NCBI GenBank assembly: GCA_902766765.1
Contig: CACXER010000007.1
Location: 1-61,660 of the forward strand
Source: an uncultured Elusimicrobium sp.
GTDB lineage: Bacteria; Elusimicrobiota; Elusimicrobia; Elusimicrobiales; Elusimicrobiaceae
Length of the DNA stretch: 61,660 nt
Reading direction: 5' to 3'
The notes below the pieces were generated by a model. That model worked only from the letters and a program-made list of their open reading frames with translations. It was not told where the DNA came from and made no database searches. This document shows positions 60,201 through 61,660 of the stretch, one piece after another; the first letter of the stretch is position 1; each line of letters opens with the position of its first letter. A program made the translations under genes and the position numbers.

Positions 60201-60831
60201 CTAAAAAACTCCTCAGGTAAAATTGGGCCCCACACGAGGTAACAACTTTTTCTACCGCTTTCGGATCGGCTCCGGTTTGATCTACACAACTGGCCACTAC
60301 TTTCTTCAAACCGGCCTGCACACATAAGCGGATAAATTCTACAACACTCTCGTAGCCGTCTTGATATTCCGTTTCCGGACGAACCAGTTTGCGCCACGTT
60401 TGCTCATCTTGTGCATTGAGACTAACGTTTATCGCGTCTAACACTTGGGCCAGTTCAGGCACGATATTTTTATGATTGATTAAATTGCCCAACCCGTTCG
60501 TATTTAAACGAATCGCAAAAGGCGGATACTTGGATTGCGCCCGCCAACCCTTGAGGGTTTGGGCTACAAAAAGAAGCACATCCAGCCGCATCGTCGGCTC
60601 ACCGTAACCACAAAACACCACCTCTTTAAAGGGGGCTTTGGGCAATTCCTTTTCTAAGGCGGCCACCACTTCCGCCGCCGAGGGCTCCCCGGTAGCCAAA
60701 CTTAAATTATTGCCGTGAAAATCCATTTTCCATTTCGTTTTGATACAAAATGTGCACAAATTCGGACAGCGATTTGTTAGGTTGATATAAACGCCGTCTT
60801 GGAAACGATAAACAATAGCAGGTGTCTTCAT
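60187..60831 (-). CDS. Radical SAM protein, TatD-associated type
   Basis: This 214-aa protein has the radical SAM motif CPNLCTFC in LTNRCPNLCTFCIKTKW, then FCGYGEPTMRLDVLL and IRLNTNGLGNL. It matches the short radical SAM group that is often found fused or next to TatD nucleases; no TatD gene is seen here. The reaction is unknown. The start has an AGG site; a TATAAT promoter lies near 60845-60860. First gene of a run through to the TPR gene. Confidence 0.85.
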   Translation of the reverse strand: MKTPAIVYRFQDGVYINLTNRCPNLCTFCIKTKWKMDFHGNNLSLATGEPSAAEVVAALEKELPKAPFKEVVFCGYGEPTMRLDVLLFVAQTLKGWRAQSKYPPFAIRLNTNGLGNLINHKNIVPELAQVLDAINVSLNAQDEQTWRKLVRPETEYQDGYESVVEFIRLCVQAGLKKVVASCVDQTGADPKAVEKVVTSCGAQFYLRSFLDVQD

Positions 60832-60946
60832 AAAATACCTCTTATAAGTATTATACCAATTTGGTTACAATGAAAAATCTACGAACCATCTTTCCTACTC
60901 CACTCTAAACTCCTGTTCCAGTCGGCGGTGCCGACTCCTTAAGGGC

Positions 60947-60975
60947 TGGACTTTTCGTGAATAAACTTCTATAAT
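60947..60975 (+). promoter_or_regulatory. Promoter of pilin 7
   Basis: TGGACT (60947-60952), 17 bp, and a perfect TATAAT (60970-60975). There is no long A-tract in the spacer. Confidence 0.6.
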
Positions 60976-61006
60976 GAGAATGTAAAAGTTTCTCAAGGAG
61001 CGTTCC

Positions 61007-61549
61007 ATGGTCTTACGTAAACAAGGTTTTACATTAATGGAAATATTGGCAACCATTTTGATTATCGGCATCCTAGCAGCGATTGCTGTACCGGAATACC
61101 AGACTGCCGTGGCTAATAGCCGTTTAAGCACCGTCATGGGAAACGTAAAAACTATTGCAGACAATTTAGAAGTGTATCACCTATCTATGGATTCGTACCC
61201 TACAAACGGACTGACTAATTTGGATATAGAAATTTCCGGCTGTACCCTTACCAACGGAGTCTATAGTTGTACCAACGGTACCGTCTATGCTTTTGGTATC
61301 AGCGCTACAGACCAACCTGTCGGCGGTTTCTTGGGAAACAAACAAGGGTTGGCATATATTCAATACTTAAAAGAAGAACCTACCATTACCAAACGCAATC
61401 AACGGGAATGTTGGGCCGATTCCAGCAATGAGTTGGCTAACCGCGTATGCTTGAATTTGGAAGGAGTACGACAAGGTACTAACACTTGGCGTAGCGATAG
61501 CGAACTCAATCACTCAAATTCGACGTGGAACGTCTATATCTTGCCGTAA
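61007..61549 (+). CDS. Type IV pilin-like protein 7, divergent
   Basis: This 180-aa prepilin has a more divergent helix than the others (FTLMEILATILIIGILAAIA, then VPEYQTAVANSRLSTVMGNV). Glu-5 is kept. Later parts have VYSCTNGT and two further cysteines (ECWAD, VCLNLE). It may be a minor pilin or pseudopilin rather than a major one. AAGGAG precedes the ATG. Confidence 0.85.
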   Translation: MVLRKQGFTLMEILATILIIGILAAIAVPEYQTAVANSRLSTVMGNVKTIADNLEVYHLSMDSYPTNGLTNLDIEISGCTLTNGVYSCTNGTVYAFGISATDQPVGGFLGNKQGLAYIQYLKEEPTITKRNQRECWADSSNELANRVCLNLEGVRQGTNTWRSDSELNHSNSTWNVYILP

Positions 61550-61575
61550 TTTTTTATTTCTTGTTGATTTGTTTA

Positions 61576-61660
61576 GGAAGGGTGGCCGAGTGGTTTAAGG
61601 CGTCAGTCTTGAAAACTGATGTAGGGGCAACTCTACCGAGGGTTCGAATCCCTCCCCTTC
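61576..61660 (+). tRNA. tRNA-Ser (anticodon TGA), 3' end cut by window edge
   Basis: Acceptor GGAAGGG pairs with CCCTTC at the window end (one base short). The anticodon loop CTTGAAA gives TGA for UCA codons. A long variable arm (TGTAGGGGCAACTCTACC) is typical of serine tRNAs. Confidence 0.93.

Noticed and set aside
1-61660. CRISPR array, insertion sequences, rRNA operon
   Set aside because: No regularly spaced repeats, no transposase frame and no rRNA sequence were seen.

Overview
The window looks like a chromosomal segment of a gut Elusimicrobium-like bacterium (phylum Elusimicrobiota). This is inferred from gene content and style, not from a 16S gene. The clues are seven scattered single-gene type IV pilin units sharing almost one N-terminus, a PilT ATPase, a Gram-negative envelope (LptE, a beta-barrel porin, NagZ), anaerobic metabolism (HydG, PreA, a C4-dicarboxylate-type carrier) and moderate G+C.

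Layout. 1-2.7 kb: the end of a TPR protein, tRNA-Thr with a structured downstream element, preA, and a pilin. 2.8-3.5 kb: a secreted protein that may have a papain-like fold. 3.5-20 kb: a prophage-like block whose late genes all run leftward: terminase, portal, capsid, tail tube, ejection proteins, tail fibre and lysis. The proteins look like the Bordetella BPP-1/BcepC6B podovirus group. Two rightward cargo genes interrupt the late operon, and a rightward LexA/CI-like repressor closes the block. No integrase, transposase, excisionase or replication gene is visible. 20.0-20.5 kb: an unidentified structured RNA candidate with its own promoter and terminator. 20.5-31.6 kb: a DksA-type regulator, a pilin, an RDD membrane protein, LemA, HydG, a GIY-YIG gene between inverted palindromic repeats, a porin, a PPC-domain protein, transketolase, an M42 peptidase and aldolase.

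31.7-50 kb: a pilin; the gltX / GYF-like protein / pilT operon; a phosphoesterase with nagZ; dedA; a pilin; the classic leuS-lptE-holA cluster; xerD; a second tRNA-linked element with tRNA-Arg; a sigma-70 factor with a histone-H1-like lysine-rich tail; two divergent pilins; and a histidine kinase. 50-61.7 kb: tsaC and rsmI; two transporters and thiamine pyrophosphokinase; ankyrin and TPR proteins; the rimI-tsaB-tsaE operon with a membrane-anchored glycogen-binding-like protein and a radical SAM enzyme; a pilin; and tRNA-Ser at the edge.

Genes that work together: PilT with the dispersed pilins (twitching or surface variation); TsaC, TsaB and TsaE (t6A tRNA modification); LptE with NagZ (envelope building and recycling); and the phage late genes (one virion plus lysis). 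The most unusual signals are: tRNA-linked elements that carry the reverse complement of their own tRNA's T-arm; long A-tracts in the -35/-10 spacers of pilin promoters; a strict pattern of leaderless starts (a -10 box exactly 6 nt before ATG) in five genes; the lysine-rich sigma tail; and the integrase-less prophage.
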